Of a stretch of 64,000 nt of DNA, positions 53,261 to 63,112 are shown piece by piece. Position 1 is the stretch's first letter; the number at the start of each line of letters is the position of its first letter. A program made the position numbers and the translations under genes. The notes under the pieces are model-generated. The model did not search any database. It had not been told where the DNA came from and saw nothing but the letters and a program-made list of their open reading frames with translations. This DNA comes from Flavobacterium cerinum (GTDB lineage Bacteria > Bacteroidota > Bacteroidia > Flavobacteriales > Flavobacteriaceae), in NCBI RefSeq assembly GCF_004028155.1, contig NZ_SBII01000008.1, forward strand, positions 1 to 64,000, written 5' to 3'.

Positions 53261-54028
53261 ATGACCACTTATATTTTCAACGGTTCTTTTGAAGGGCTTC
53301 TTACCGCGATCTTCGAGTTCTATGACCGGAAAGAAAAAGCCGTGGAGTTGGTATGGGATAAATTATACCAGCCGTCTATACTTGATGAGGCACTGGAAAT
53401 AGTAAATGACGAATTTAAAGCCAAACGTGTTTGGGATGGCCTAAAGAAAAAGCTGAGTCCGGAATGGCGCACCCGTTTTTACAAAGCTTATTTATCTGAA
53501 GATCCGCAAACATTTCAGGATCTACTTGACTTTGCCCGTTATATTTTTGATAATCCGGCAGGAGCCGAAGCCAATTTTGGTAACCCACATGTTATAGCGA
53601 TCTCCAAGATGGACAAAAAGGTGAATCGTGAAAAGCACAGGATGAAAGCTTTTATTCGGTTTCAGCAAACAGGCGACAACATTTACTACTGCCCCGTTGA
53701 CCCCGACTTTAATGTACTGCCGCTTATAGCTTCTTTCTTTAAAAACCGATATACCGACCAAAGATGGATTATTTATGACCTTAAAAGGAAGTACGGCCTG
53801 TTTTATGACCTCAAGAGCGTACAGGAAATTACCTATGAGTTTATATCTGAAATTGATATTAAAAAAGTTATCCTGCCTATAGAATTGACTGATCCTAAAG
53901 AAGAACTGGCCTCTATATTATGGAAAGATTATTTTAACAGCACTAATATCCCTGCCCGTAAAAACATGAAGCTTCACATACAGCATGTGCCAAAACGGTA
54001 TTGGAAATACCTAAATGAGAAACAATAA
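53261..54028 (+). CDS. TIGR03915-type DNA metabolism protein with DUF4130
   Basis: 255 residues. The N-terminus TTYIFNGSFEGLLTAIFEFY and the middle motifs RKHRMKAF-like (KVNREKHRMKAFIRFQQTGD), IYYCPVDPDFNVLPLIASFF, RYTDQRWIIYDLKRKYGLFY and the late LWKDYFNSTNIPARKNMKLH plus HVPKRYWKYLNE define the DUF4130 family. It always accompanies the radical SAM protein upstream and in some bacteria is fused to a uracil-DNA-glycosylase-like domain, so a role in repairing or handling modified DNA is inferred. No enzymatic activity is known to me. Confidence 0.9.
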   Translation: MTTYIFNGSFEGLLTAIFEFYDRKEKAVELVWDKLYQPSILDEALEIVNDEFKAKRVWDGLKKKLSPEWRTRFYKAYLSEDPQTFQDLLDFARYIFDNPAGAEANFGNPHVIAISKMDKKVNREKHRMKAFIRFQQTGDNIYYCPVDPDFNVLPLIASFFKNRYTDQRWIIYDLKRKYGLFYDLKSVQEITYEFISEIDIKKVILPIELTDPKEELASILWKDYFNSTNIPARKNMKLHIQHVPKRYWKYLNEKQ

Positions 54029-54145
54029 TTATCTTTAAAAATGCAATGCTTGGAAGATGAAATCCTTATTCAAGCAAACATAATCTTCAAATTATCAAGC
54101 CATAAATCTTCAAATTACTTATTTTTGCTCCTATAAATTAATTTT

Positions 54146-54727
54146 ATGCTGGGACTCAAACTTTTAACCGACCCTCGCTGGGCGAATATAGCCGAATCTA
54201 ATCTGGAAGAAATCCTTACTGACCATGCATGGTGCGAGCAAAAAGCAGCCACCAATGCCATTTACCTGGTCACCAATAACTCTGAACACATGGAAGTGGT
54301 AGAGAAAATGTTGGAAATTGCTGCAGAAGAGCTGGAACATTTCAGGCAGGTTGTTGCTATTATAAAACAGCGCGGCTATACGCTGGGTAGAGAAAGAAAA
54401 GATGATTACGTTAACCAGCTCTTAAAATTTGCCAGAAAAGATCTCAGCCGTAATACTTCATTTGTAGACAGGCTGCTTTTTTCAGCAATGATCGAAGCAA
54501 GGAGCTGTGAACGCTTTAAAGTGTTGTCACGAAACCTGAAAGACCCTGAACTGGCAAAATTCTATTATGACCTCATGGTGTCTGAAGCTACGCACTATAC
54601 TACCTTTTTAGGCCTTGCCCGAAAATATGCAGAAGATGTGGATGTAGATAAACGCTGGGCTGAATGGCTTGAATATGAAGGACAGCTTATCCAGAGCTAT
54701 GGTAAATCTGAAGCCATACACGGATAA
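54146..54727 (+). CDS. miaE: tRNA-(ms2)io6A-hydroxylase
   Basis: 193 residues. A ferritin-like four-helix fold with diiron ligands: LEEILTDHAWCEQKAATNAI, EIAAEELEHFRQVVAIIKQR (ExxH), SAMIEARSCERFKVLSRNL and VSEATHYTTFLGLARKYAED (ExxH). It hydroxylates 2-methylthio-N6-isopentenyladenosine at position 37 of tRNA using O2. The start MLGLKLLTDPRWANIAES is typical. It follows the repair pair after 117 bases and converges with the AsmA gene 6 bases on. Confidence 0.95.
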   Translation: MLGLKLLTDPRWANIAESNLEEILTDHAWCEQKAATNAIYLVTNNSEHMEVVEKMLEIAAEELEHFRQVVAIIKQRGYTLGRERKDDYVNQLLKFARKDLSRNTSFVDRLLFSAMIEARSCERFKVLSRNLKDPELAKFYYDLMVSEATHYTTFLGLARKYAEDVDVDKRWAEWLEYEGQLIQSYGKSEAIHG

Positions 54728-54733
54728 TAAGGC

Positions 54734-57193
54734 TCAATCTTTTTTACCACCAATTTTCATCTTTACATTACCATCTTTATCATCTTCGGCAGTAAGGTGT
54801 ACAACGATACCGCGATTACGTCGTTTGGCAAGTTCTTCTTTATCTATAATATCTTTATCTTTTTTAGGATTACGCAAGGGCACATCAATATAAATTTGTG
54901 TCCCTTTCCCAAAAGAGTAAATACCCTGCACATCCATATTTAAGATACTAGAATTGATCTGCATTGGCCATATAGTTACTTTTTCGCCTTTAATATCAAA
55001 CTTTCCATTAAGGTTATAGAATTCAATAGTATTCATGTCCCGAAACGGAAAAGCAAACTTACCTACATTGCGTACGGGATCGAAATTGAGCAGCTTTCCT
55101 TTTTTTACTCCAAAAGACACATTCCCGTATATTGATTTTGGCACTAAGACACCGGCATCAGTTATAGTGCCTGAAATATCAGCCTTAGAACTCACCAACC
55201 CCGAAAGGTTTTTAGATTGTAAGGTTTCCATACCAAAATTTTTAAAGGCATAAAAGAATTTATTGATGTCTACATTGTTTACCACAGCATCAAGATTAAA
55301 CTGGTTCAGCTTACCCTTAGGCACTAAATTCCCATTTAGCAGTAATGTACCTCCACCGTGCTGGAGTCCTGCATTTTTCAATACTATTTTAGCATCTGTA
55401 AGCAATATATCGGCCTTTACATTGGTCGCTAAAAACCTGTTGTAGTAGAGCTTATCTACCCTAAGTTTCATATCTACATTGCTTTTCTCGAAAAGGTCAT
55501 TTATCTCGTCGGTAAAATTGCCTTTGGCTTTTTTACGCTTTGTCTTAGCTATCTGTCTGCTCCCTAAAAAACCAAGAAATTCCCCTAAATGCAATTGCGG
55601 ACTATGAATCTGCCATGTTAGCACTATTTTATGAGGATCTGTATAATACAGGTTCAAAAAATTCTCAATATTCCCCTCCATATTTACCAGGCTCTTTCCG
55701 CTTTTTAAAACAATCTTGCTAATATTAAGATTGTCACGTGTAAAAGTTAGCGCCAGTGATACATCTTTAAAATCGAGCTTACGCGGCACATAGCTCACAT
55801 CAGCATTTTTTACATTTACTACGCCTTTTATCATTGGCTTTGCCAATTTGAAGTCTACAATATCAGCAGTAAAATCAAGCTTAACATCAGCAGTACCTTT
55901 AGAAAAAGTAAGCAGGTCTTTGTCTATAATATTCTTTAGCTGGGCAACATCAAATGTTGATGTAAAGTTCCCCACAGCGATAGGTTTTTCAAGATCGAGG
56001 ATAAATATCTTTTTCATCTCAAAAGGTAGTCCTGCATACACACCATTAAAACCAAAGAGTTTTATTGCCGAGTTAGCATCATTGAGCCCTTTACCCTTAA
56101 CATGGTTATTGGTAAACTCCCCGTCAAAATTACATTGACTTACCAAACCTCCCGGCGTGTTAAGCTCATTATCACGAATTTTTGCCAGAACATGAATAAA
56201 AGGATCGCCTTCTTCGTTAAAGTCACCAATAAGATCGCACTTTACACTAATAGGCTGGCTAAGAGCAAACATATCCAGCTTAGAAGATATATTTGCCGAT
56301 AGTAAATGGGCAGCATTGCGCCACATGATCTTTTCGTTAGAGATATTAATCGTAAAATCGGACGAATTATCCGCCACTTGAAACTTAGCACCTATTACAA
56401 AATCTTCTCCGCCTATATCCAGATTATTAGGTTCAAAAACAATGAATCCCTTGTTTTTAGTGTACGAAATATCAAAATTACCTTCTATCTTTTTCTCTTT
56501 AATAAAACTACCATGCTGTGTATTGAATGCCATACTGTGTACAACAGTTCTTAAACTAACATCGGCAGTCCAGTCAGACCATTTGTAATCAATAATTCCA
56601 TCGAGTTCTTCTACATTAAACTTAAACAGTTTATTCCTCTGACGGTTATCTATCGCAAGGCTCACATTATTTAGGGACAATTTTCGCAATTGCGGAAAAC
56701 TGCCATTACCCTCGCTTTCCGGCTGGGATTTCTTTTCTTTAAATACAGCAGTATTGCTATAGCCGTCTACAGTTGTAAACATATCTATAGCGGCATTGCT
56801 TATGTTCATTTTTTGAATTTCGATAGTTCCTCTAATCAGCGCCAGCGTATTTACCGTAACATTAAGTTCTTCAGCGGTTAACAGTGTATGACCATGCTTT
56901 TGATAGAGACTGTCGCGTAGTACAATTTTCTCAAGACGTAATGACACCTGAGGAAACCCTTTTAGAAAAGTAGGTTCCATATTTCCTACAGTAAGTATAC
57001 CTGTAAGTCCGCCATTAAGTTCTTTGAGCAAATTAGCCTGAACTTCTTTTTTATGGGTATTAATATACCAGGCAAGCCCCACATAGGCAGCAATAACCAG
57101 TGCAAAAAACACCAAAATGATTCGTAATGTTATGCGCAGCCACTTGCGAGGTCTAGCAAAATAAGCCCATAACTGTTTTATTTTCTCCTTCAT
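54734..57193 (-). CDS. AsmA family membrane-anchored protein
   Basis: 819 residues. An N-terminal membrane helix (ITLRIILVFFALVIAAYVGL) is followed by the AsmA-type region (LNGGLTGILTVGNMEPTFLK, FPQVSLRLEKIVLRDSLYQK). The middle is a long repeat-rich beta region (FTSTFDVAQLKNIID), and the C-terminal AsmA domain has AVVNNVDINKFFYAFKNFGM and GKVTIWPMQINSS-like strands. AsmA-like proteins form bridge-like lipid-transfer structures between inner and outer membranes; this one probably moves phospholipids or shapes envelope assembly. Divergent from the giant protein gene at 57552; the gap holds that gene's promoter. Confidence 0.9.
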   Translation of the reverse strand: MKEKIKQLWAYFARPRKWLRITLRIILVFFALVIAAYVGLAWYINTHKKEVQANLLKELNGGLTGILTVGNMEPTFLKGFPQVSLRLEKIVLRDSLYQKHGHTLLTAEELNVTVNTLALIRGTIEIQKMNISNAAIDMFTTVDGYSNTAVFKEKKSQPESEGNGSFPQLRKLSLNNVSLAIDNRQRNKLFKFNVEELDGIIDYKWSDWTADVSLRTVVHSMAFNTQHGSFIKEKKIEGNFDISYTKNKGFIVFEPNNLDIGGEDFVIGAKFQVADNSSDFTINISNEKIMWRNAAHLLSANISSKLDMFALSQPISVKCDLIGDFNEEGDPFIHVLAKIRDNELNTPGGLVSQCNFDGEFTNNHVKGKGLNDANSAIKLFGFNGVYAGLPFEMKKIFILDLEKPIAVGNFTSTFDVAQLKNIIDKDLLTFSKGTADVKLDFTADIVDFKLAKPMIKGVVNVKNADVSYVPRKLDFKDVSLALTFTRDNLNISKIVLKSGKSLVNMEGNIENFLNLYYTDPHKIVLTWQIHSPQLHLGEFLGFLGSRQIAKTKRKKAKGNFTDEINDLFEKSNVDMKLRVDKLYYNRFLATNVKADILLTDAKIVLKNAGLQHGGGTLLLNGNLVPKGKLNQFNLDAVVNNVDINKFFYAFKNFGMETLQSKNLSGLVSSKADISGTITDAGVLVPKSIYGNVSFGVKKGKLLNFDPVRNVGKFAFPFRDMNTIEFYNLNGKFDIKGEKVTIWPMQINSSILNMDVQGIYSFGKGTQIYIDVPLRNPKKDKDIIDKEELAKRRNRGIVVHLTAEDDKDGNVKMKIGGKKD

Positions 57194-57200
57194 ACTATAG

Positions 57201-57551
57201 CATCTTGATTATCCGAAGTGGATAATGATTTTAAATTTAATACATTATCTACTTTATATTTTGTTAAAAAACATTTCTACAGCACAACATTAACAATATT
57301 CTATTTTTAAATAAAAAAAATAGCATTTTTAAAGGATTTTTAACACATTTATCTAATTGTTAACTACAATGTTTTATATACAACAAAAAATAGTTAAAAT
57401 GTTATATTTAAAAAACACTTATGAACACTGATGGTTTCGGATATAAATTAGTAAGATTAATTTTGTTAAGATATTTTTAACATTTTGTCTCACAATAAAT
57501 TAGGTAGTTTTAAGAAAGTTTAACAATCACTTTTAAAAAAACCAACCAATT
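57201..57551 (+). promoter_or_regulatory. Leader and promoter region of the first giant PKD protein, duplicated at 62761
   Basis: A gene-free, AT-rich 351-base stretch that is clearly homologous to 62761-63112. The promoter is TTTG (57484-57487), 17 bases, TAGTTTTA (57505-57512), conserved in both copies with equal spacing. Just upstream is an operator-like inverted repeat GTTAA, 7 bases, TTAAC (57465-57481), also conserved as ATTAA, 7 bases, TTAAC. Further TTGTTAA/TTAACA pieces are scattered through the region. I see no RNA gene in it. Confidence 0.65.
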
Positions 57552-60500
57552 ATGAAAAGACACCTTACGCAACGAAGAAAGCGGCTCAAGTTTGTCCTGG
57601 GCTGTTTATTCTGGCTGATGATGTTTAACAACCTCAACGCCCAAAACATTACCCTCACGTGGGACAAAGAATCTGGATGCCAGGTTTACAAACCACGCGA
57701 AAAAGAAGATTTTAATGAAGACATTGGTAGCGGAAACTGTGTTAGAGTATGCGAAAACAGCAGCGCTACCTACACAGTAAACAATTCCAATAGTGCTTGG
57801 CCAACCGTATGGACCGTTACCGGAGGTACTATTTCAGGGCCAAACAACGGAACTTCATGCCTTGTAAACTGGGGAAGCTCAGGGTTTGGATTTGTATCGG
57901 TAACTGTTACAACTCCTAACGGACCACGCACTAAAGAAATGTGCCTGGAAATAATAACCGGACCAAAACCAAATTTTGTGATAGTGCCGGGGCAGAAAGA
58001 ATTTTGTCTTGAAGAGACAATATACTTTACAAATACCTCAAGTGCTAATGGCGGATCACAAATAATTTCTTATTTCTGGGACTTTGGAGACAAAACATAT
58101 TCTTCAGAATTTGAACCAACACATATTTATACAAAACCTGGAAAAAAAACAGTTATATTAACTGTAACTAATGAGTGTAACTGCAGCAGGACGTATGAGA
58201 TGGAAATTAACATACTTGATACGAAAGCTTACCCTATTACATGTAACTCTGTAGTGTGTGAAAACGGAACAGATGATTACAGTATACCGGAAGAAGTTGC
58301 AAAAAAATGTGACGGACATAATAACTGGAAAGTAGAAGGAGGAACAATTCTTTCACCTATGCCTTATGGAGCTACAATAACTGTTAGATGGGATAATGTA
58401 GATTCAACCGGTTTTGGATATGTTATTTATGATGGAAACGAGTGTGGCCTTAGATGTGCACAAATCGCAATAAAAGTTCCTGTAGTAACCTCTAAAACTA
58501 AAATAGTTGGAGAAAGCATAGTGTGTGCTAATACACAATACAGGTATAAATTACCACAATGGCCTACTACAGATTTTGTATGGAGCATAGTATCTAATGG
58601 AACTGGCGCCACTATTATGAATACTGACCAACGTAACGAAGTAATTGTTACGACAGGTACAGAAGGTGATATAACACTAAGATGTACTTACCGAAACTCA
58701 ATGCTGAAATGTGGTGGGTTTGCAGAATATAAAATCCGTGTTAAAGCCATGGGTATTATTTCGGGACCAATAGAAGTTTGCCAAAACACAACACAAACAT
58801 ATAGTGTAAATAATGGCTATGTTGGGACATGGACTTTAAAAAAACCAAATAATTCAACAGTTACTTTTCCTGGAAATAGTTTTTCATACTTGTTTAATGT
58901 TCCCGGAAAATATACTTTAAGTGTTACTGGCAATGATTTTTGCCCGCCATCAGAACCATTTATTATAAGAGTTGACCCTATACCGGCTGCTCCAACTGTA
59001 AATGACATTGTGGGCCCTGCAAAAGTATGTACAGCATCACCTGTAGAATACAGACTTACTAATACAGTTCCAGGCACCGTACTTGTATGGGAAGCAATAA
59101 ATGGAACAATAAGCGGCTCAAACTATGGAGAAGCTGTCACTGTAGAATTTACTCCAGGCTTTGCATCTTATGGCGTAAGAGTATGGCGTGAAAATACTGC
59201 AGAACCTCACTGTATCTCAGCTAAAACAACTAAAATTGTTACGGAACATGTTGTAACACTAAATATTACTACTCCTGTAAACCCTGTTTGTGCGAGTTCA
59301 GTAAACGGATATTCTGTTGCATACTCTGAAGGTGAAGTTTACGAATGGAGTGTATCACCGGCAACTGCTGGTAGCGTTGCAACCGGTAATGGAACAAGCA
59401 GCGTAGGTATCTTATGGAATCAGCTTGTTGTACCTAATACTCAGGTTGTTCTTAAAGTTCGTAAATGTAATGTATGGCACACAACAAGTCTACCTGTAAA
59501 CGTTATACTTAGCCCTGCAATCAGTATAACAAATGTTCCTACTTCAGTATGCCCTGATGTTAATGTTACTCCAACTATATCTCCTGCCCTAACAAGCGGA
59601 ACTGTAACATGGAATTTTGGAGATGGAACACCAACGGTTACTTTACCGGTAGGTCAGCCACTTCCTCCACACCAATATAGCAATGTAGCAATAAGCACAA
59701 CTTATACTATAACTGTTGTAGTTGAAAACCCTAACGGCTGTATTACTCCGGCTACAGCAGTGAAATCAATAACTGTTAACCCTGCACCAGTTGCACTTAT
59801 AACTCCCGATACACATCGTATATTCTGTAACACTGTAACTCCTTTCACCCTTACTGTAACTATACAGAGTGGTCTTGCGGGTACAGCACTTATTACATGG
59901 TACAATGGAAATACTATTTTATCTTCCGGTCCAAATAATTACAACCTGCCAGTAACAGGCTTTGGAGATTACCGCGCATGGGTTGAAAATCCTAACGGAT
60001 GCGGTCAGTATACAAATACTATACGCGTAATAAACGATTGCGGCGGATCTCCTGGATGTATTATTAACCCAGCTCCATCTGTCACTATGGATGCTACTCA
60101 GGGAGGATGTAATGTAGTTGCAGCAACTTCAGTTACAACCCCGGCTCCGGTATCTTTTGGATGGAGTGCAGGCCCAGAAGCTACAGTAGTAACTTACTCT
60201 CAAAACTCAGCTTCATTCAGCTACCAAAAAGCGGGTAACTATACTATTATTTATGAAGCTATTTATATGGATGTAAACAACCAGCCATGTAGAGTATCCA
60301 GAATTGATTCTCAGATCATACCTTATATACCAAAAATTAATTATTCGGTATCATGTAGTTCTTCGGGTTCCTATACGATCACTGTTACGGATAACTCAAA
60401 TTATTATCCAAACACACCACCAACAAGTAAAATATTTACTATAGGTCTTAACCAGTATACTGTTGCTCCTACAGCTACTTCATATACTGTAACTGTACCT

Positions 60501-62438
60501 CCGGGAAATTATAATCTTGGAATTACTTTGGGCAGATCTGGATTCCTTACATGTTCAGATTTCGCATCTGTAAACCTACCGGCAATGCCTAATTCGGCAA
60601 TTACAAGCCCAAGTACAACATGTGATGGCACTGGTTTCCAATTATCTCCTACAGCAGGAGTAGTGCCAGGCTTATATTACAACTGGAACTTTGGTGATGG
60701 CTCATCTAACCTTCAGCCACAACCTGTAAAAGTATACGGTTCATCAGGTACTAAAACTGTTTCTCTAACAGTATCTAACATCTATGGATGTTCTAGCACA
60801 AGTTCTGTTAATGTAAATGTAGCTCCAAACCAGCTTAATGGTAACCTTACTTCAACATCTCCAAATTGTGAAGGTGACCCAATTATAATTACATATAACA
60901 GCACAGGTACTGCTCCATCTACATATACATGGATGAAAGACCAAACTGTAATTGCGACTGGCACACCTTCAATACAGGTTACCAGCTCTGGAAGTTACTG
61001 GGTAACTGTTGGAAACAGTATTGGTTGTATTAAACCAATCCCTACTACACCGGCTAAATTTATTATGAGCCCGGATCCTGCAATAACAGGACCTGACGGT
61101 GTATGCGTTAACCAATCGTTTAAACTATCTGGTTATGCCGGAGCAGGTAATCTTCAATACAGATGGTTACGCAACGGTTCACAGATTGCTACATGGAGCA
61201 GCTCTGCACTACTTAATTACTCTATCCCAACACCTGGAACATCTACATTTACTGTAGAAGTAAGAGTACCGGACGGATCTGGAGGATATTGCATTAGCTC
61301 AGCCAACTATCTGGTTACGGCTTACAGCTTACCACAGTCTCCTCAGCTTACTTACACTGTAGTGAAATGTAATCCTTATACCGTTAAGCTTAATGCTGAT
61401 GCCGGAACTCCTGGAACATATACATGGAGTAATGGTGGTACAGGATCTGACATTACTGTAAACAAAGGAGGCCCATTCATGGTAACCTTTACAAACCCTG
61501 GTGGATGTACATCTACAAATCAGTTTGATGTACCTAAAGATCCTGAAGAATATTTCTGGATATTCCCTAAAGGATGTTATGAATTCTGTATGAATTCAAA
61601 AACAGGAGAGGGAGCAGTTGAGATTCTTGGACCTGCACCTCAGGCAATATTTGGAAAATGGATCTGGCTAAAAGACTTCTCAATGGATCAAGGCGGAGTT
61701 AATTCAGTACCTAATTACACAATTTCTCAGTCTGGAACTTACCAAATGGGCTTACTGAATGGTATTTGTTACAAAGAGACAGAGAACATGGAAGTTAAGG
61801 TTACTGATTGCAGATGCGAACTTAAAATGGACCTTAAGGACGTTAAAGCAGATACTAAACCTTTCTGTCATTTCTTAGTTCATCTTTATATTGATAATCC
61901 TTATGGATACCCAATTGATGTTACAGTTGGCGCTGGCCCTGGTCAGGGTATATTTATACCATCTGTTGTAACTGTACCTCCTGGAGGCTCTGGATTTGAT
62001 CTTGACTTTATCCCTACAGGATATGTTGGTGGTACAAGTATGGAAATAATATTAACTACAACACTTGAAGACGGTGTTCTTTGCAGAACCAGAGAGAAAT
62101 TTGTATTCCCTAGATGTGATTCAAAACCACAGGGAATAATTAATCCTGATAGTACTGTAGATAATGTGGATGCTATGGCTAAATTAAACAGCCTGGTTGT
62201 TGCACCAAACCCATCTAGCGATGTAACAGGTCTTACTTATATTTTTGCTAACGAAAAAGCAATGAGCAGATCTATCGAAATTTACAGCTTAATGGGCGTG
62301 TTACTTGAAACACACACACCTGAAGCTCAAGAAGGCAAATGGACTGTAAACCTAGGCAGATATGCTGCAGGACAATACATTGTCGTAATGAGAGAAGACG
62401 GAGTATCTGTAGCTCAAAAAGCAATAATTAAAGAATAA
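57552..62438 (+). CDS. Giant PKD-domain protein with T9SS type A sorting domain
   Basis: 1628 residues. The signal peptide has a long basic N-region (KRHLTQRRKRLKFVLGCLFW) and cleaves after LNAQ. It is built of many PKD/Ig-like modules, for example SYFWDFGDKTYSSEFEPTHI near residue 175, VTWNFGDGTPTVTLPVG and NWNFGDGSSNLQPQPVKVYG. Most modules carry a pair of cysteines. The C-terminal ~80 residues are the type A sorting domain (LNSLVVAPNPSSDVTGLTYI, ending VSVAQKAIIKE). It should be exported by the type IX system and anchored or released at the surface, probably for adhesion or matrix formation. It is followed by a terminator and then by a tandem paralogue. Confidence 0.93.
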   Translation: MKRHLTQRRKRLKFVLGCLFWLMMFNNLNAQNITLTWDKESGCQVYKPREKEDFNEDIGSGNCVRVCENSSATYTVNNSNSAWPTVWTVTGGTISGPNNGTSCLVNWGSSGFGFVSVTVTTPNGPRTKEMCLEIITGPKPNFVIVPGQKEFCLEETIYFTNTSSANGGSQIISYFWDFGDKTYSSEFEPTHIYTKPGKKTVILTVTNECNCSRTYEMEINILDTKAYPITCNSVVCENGTDDYSIPEEVAKKCDGHNNWKVEGGTILSPMPYGATITVRWDNVDSTGFGYVIYDGNECGLRCAQIAIKVPVVTSKTKIVGESIVCANTQYRYKLPQWPTTDFVWSIVSNGTGATIMNTDQRNEVIVTTGTEGDITLRCTYRNSMLKCGGFAEYKIRVKAMGIISGPIEVCQNTTQTYSVNNGYVGTWTLKKPNNSTVTFPGNSFSYLFNVPGKYTLSVTGNDFCPPSEPFIIRVDPIPAAPTVNDIVGPAKVCTASPVEYRLTNTVPGTVLVWEAINGTISGSNYGEAVTVEFTPGFASYGVRVWRENTAEPHCISAKTTKIVTEHVVTLNITTPVNPVCASSVNGYSVAYSEGEVYEWSVSPATAGSVATGNGTSSVGILWNQLVVPNTQVVLKVRKCNVWHTTSLPVNVILSPAISITNVPTSVCPDVNVTPTISPALTSGTVTWNFGDGTPTVTLPVGQPLPPHQYSNVAISTTYTITVVVENPNGCITPATAVKSITVNPAPVALITPDTHRIFCNTVTPFTLTVTIQSGLAGTALITWYNGNTILSSGPNNYNLPVTGFGDYRAWVENPNGCGQYTNTIRVINDCGGSPGCIINPAPSVTMDATQGGCNVVAATSVTTPAPVSFGWSAGPEATVVTYSQNSASFSYQKAGNYTIIYEAIYMDVNNQPCRVSRIDSQIIPYIPKINYSVSCSSSGSYTITVTDNSNYYPNTPPTSKIFTIGLNQYTVAPTATSYTVTVPPGNYNLGITLGRSGFLTCSDFASVNLPAMPNSAITSPSTTCDGTGFQLSPTAGVVPGLYYNWNFGDGSSNLQPQPVKVYGSSGTKTVSLTVSNIYGCSSTSSVNVNVAPNQLNGNLTSTSPNCEGDPIIITYNSTGTAPSTYTWMKDQTVIATGTPSIQVTSSGSYWVTVGNSIGCIKPIPTTPAKFIMSPDPAITGPDGVCVNQSFKLSGYAGAGNLQYRWLRNGSQIATWSSSALLNYSIPTPGTSTFTVEVRVPDGSGGYCISSANYLVTAYSLPQSPQLTYTVVKCNPYTVKLNADAGTPGTYTWSNGGTGSDITVNKGGPFMVTFTNPGGCTSTNQFDVPKDPEEYFWIFPKGCYEFCMNSKTGEGAVEILGPAPQAIFGKWIWLKDFSMDQGGVNSVPNYTISQSGTYQMGLLNGICYKETENMEVKVTDCRCELKMDLKDVKADTKPFCHFLVHLYIDNPYGYPIDVTVGAGPGQGIFIPSVVTVPPGGSGFDLDFIPTGYVGGTSMEIILTTTLEDGVLCRTREKFVFPRCDSKPQGIINPDSTVDNVDAMAKLNSLVVAPNPSSDVTGLTYIFANEKAMSRSIEIYSLMGVLLETHTPEAQEGKWTVNLGRYAAGQYIVVMREDGVSVAQKAIIKE

Positions 62439-62460
62439 TTTTTAAATAACTTAAATTGAA

Positions 62461-62489
62461 AAGGGACGCTTATGGCGTTCCTTTTTTTA
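62461..62489 (+). terminator. Terminator after the first giant PKD gene
   Basis: AAGGGACGC (62461-62469), loop TTATG, GCGTTCCTT (62475-62483) with one G-T pair, then six T. Confidence 0.85.
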
Positions 62490-62760
62490 TTGTAATAAAA
62501 CTTAAACTACTAATTATATGCTATATCACTTCTTTTGAAGATTATCAATTGTTTACAAATTTACCTACTTATAAATTCTGCACACCTTATAACTAAAGGC
62601 AATCTCTCAGAATACCCAGTAAACATATGACTTGGCGTTAAAATAAGTCTTAAAAAAGCAATTTATATATCCTTTTTTATAAATCACAATATCTATCTAA
62701 GCTTAAATTATTTGCTGAAGCAGTTTTGAACTGTTTTAGCTTTTCCTACATATTCTATAA

Positions 62761-63112
62761 CATCTTAGTTTTTCGAAATTGTTAAGGTTTTTAAACTTAA
62801 TGCATTATCTGCTTTATATTTTGTTAGAAAACATCTCTACCACGCAACATTAACAATATTCTTTTTTTAAATACCAAAACCCCTTATTAATAAAGGCTTT
62901 CTGACAAATTTATTCAAATATTAACTATTGTGTTACAAATACAACAAAATACATTATAAATGTTAAATTACGAAACCCCCTTTAAACACTAAGGAAAGCA
63001 GGAAATAAATGACAAAATTAATCATATTAAGATTTTATTAACATTTTGCCTTACAATAATTTAGGTAGTTTTAACACAGTTTAACAATCATTTTTAAAAA
63101 AACCAACAAATT
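62761..63112 (+). promoter_or_regulatory. Duplicated leader and promoter of the second giant PKD gene
   Basis: 352 bases homologous to 57201-57551. It has TTTG (63045-63048), 17 bases, TAGTTTTA (63066-63073), and ATTAA, 7 bases, TTAAC (63026-63042) just upstream. The 270 bases before it (62490-62760) contain no gene, RNA or repeat that I can recognise. Confidence 0.65.

Noticed and set aside
62490..62760. Possible small RNA or gene in the long gap between the giant genes
   Set aside because: No open frame, stable stem or promoter-terminator pair could be supported.
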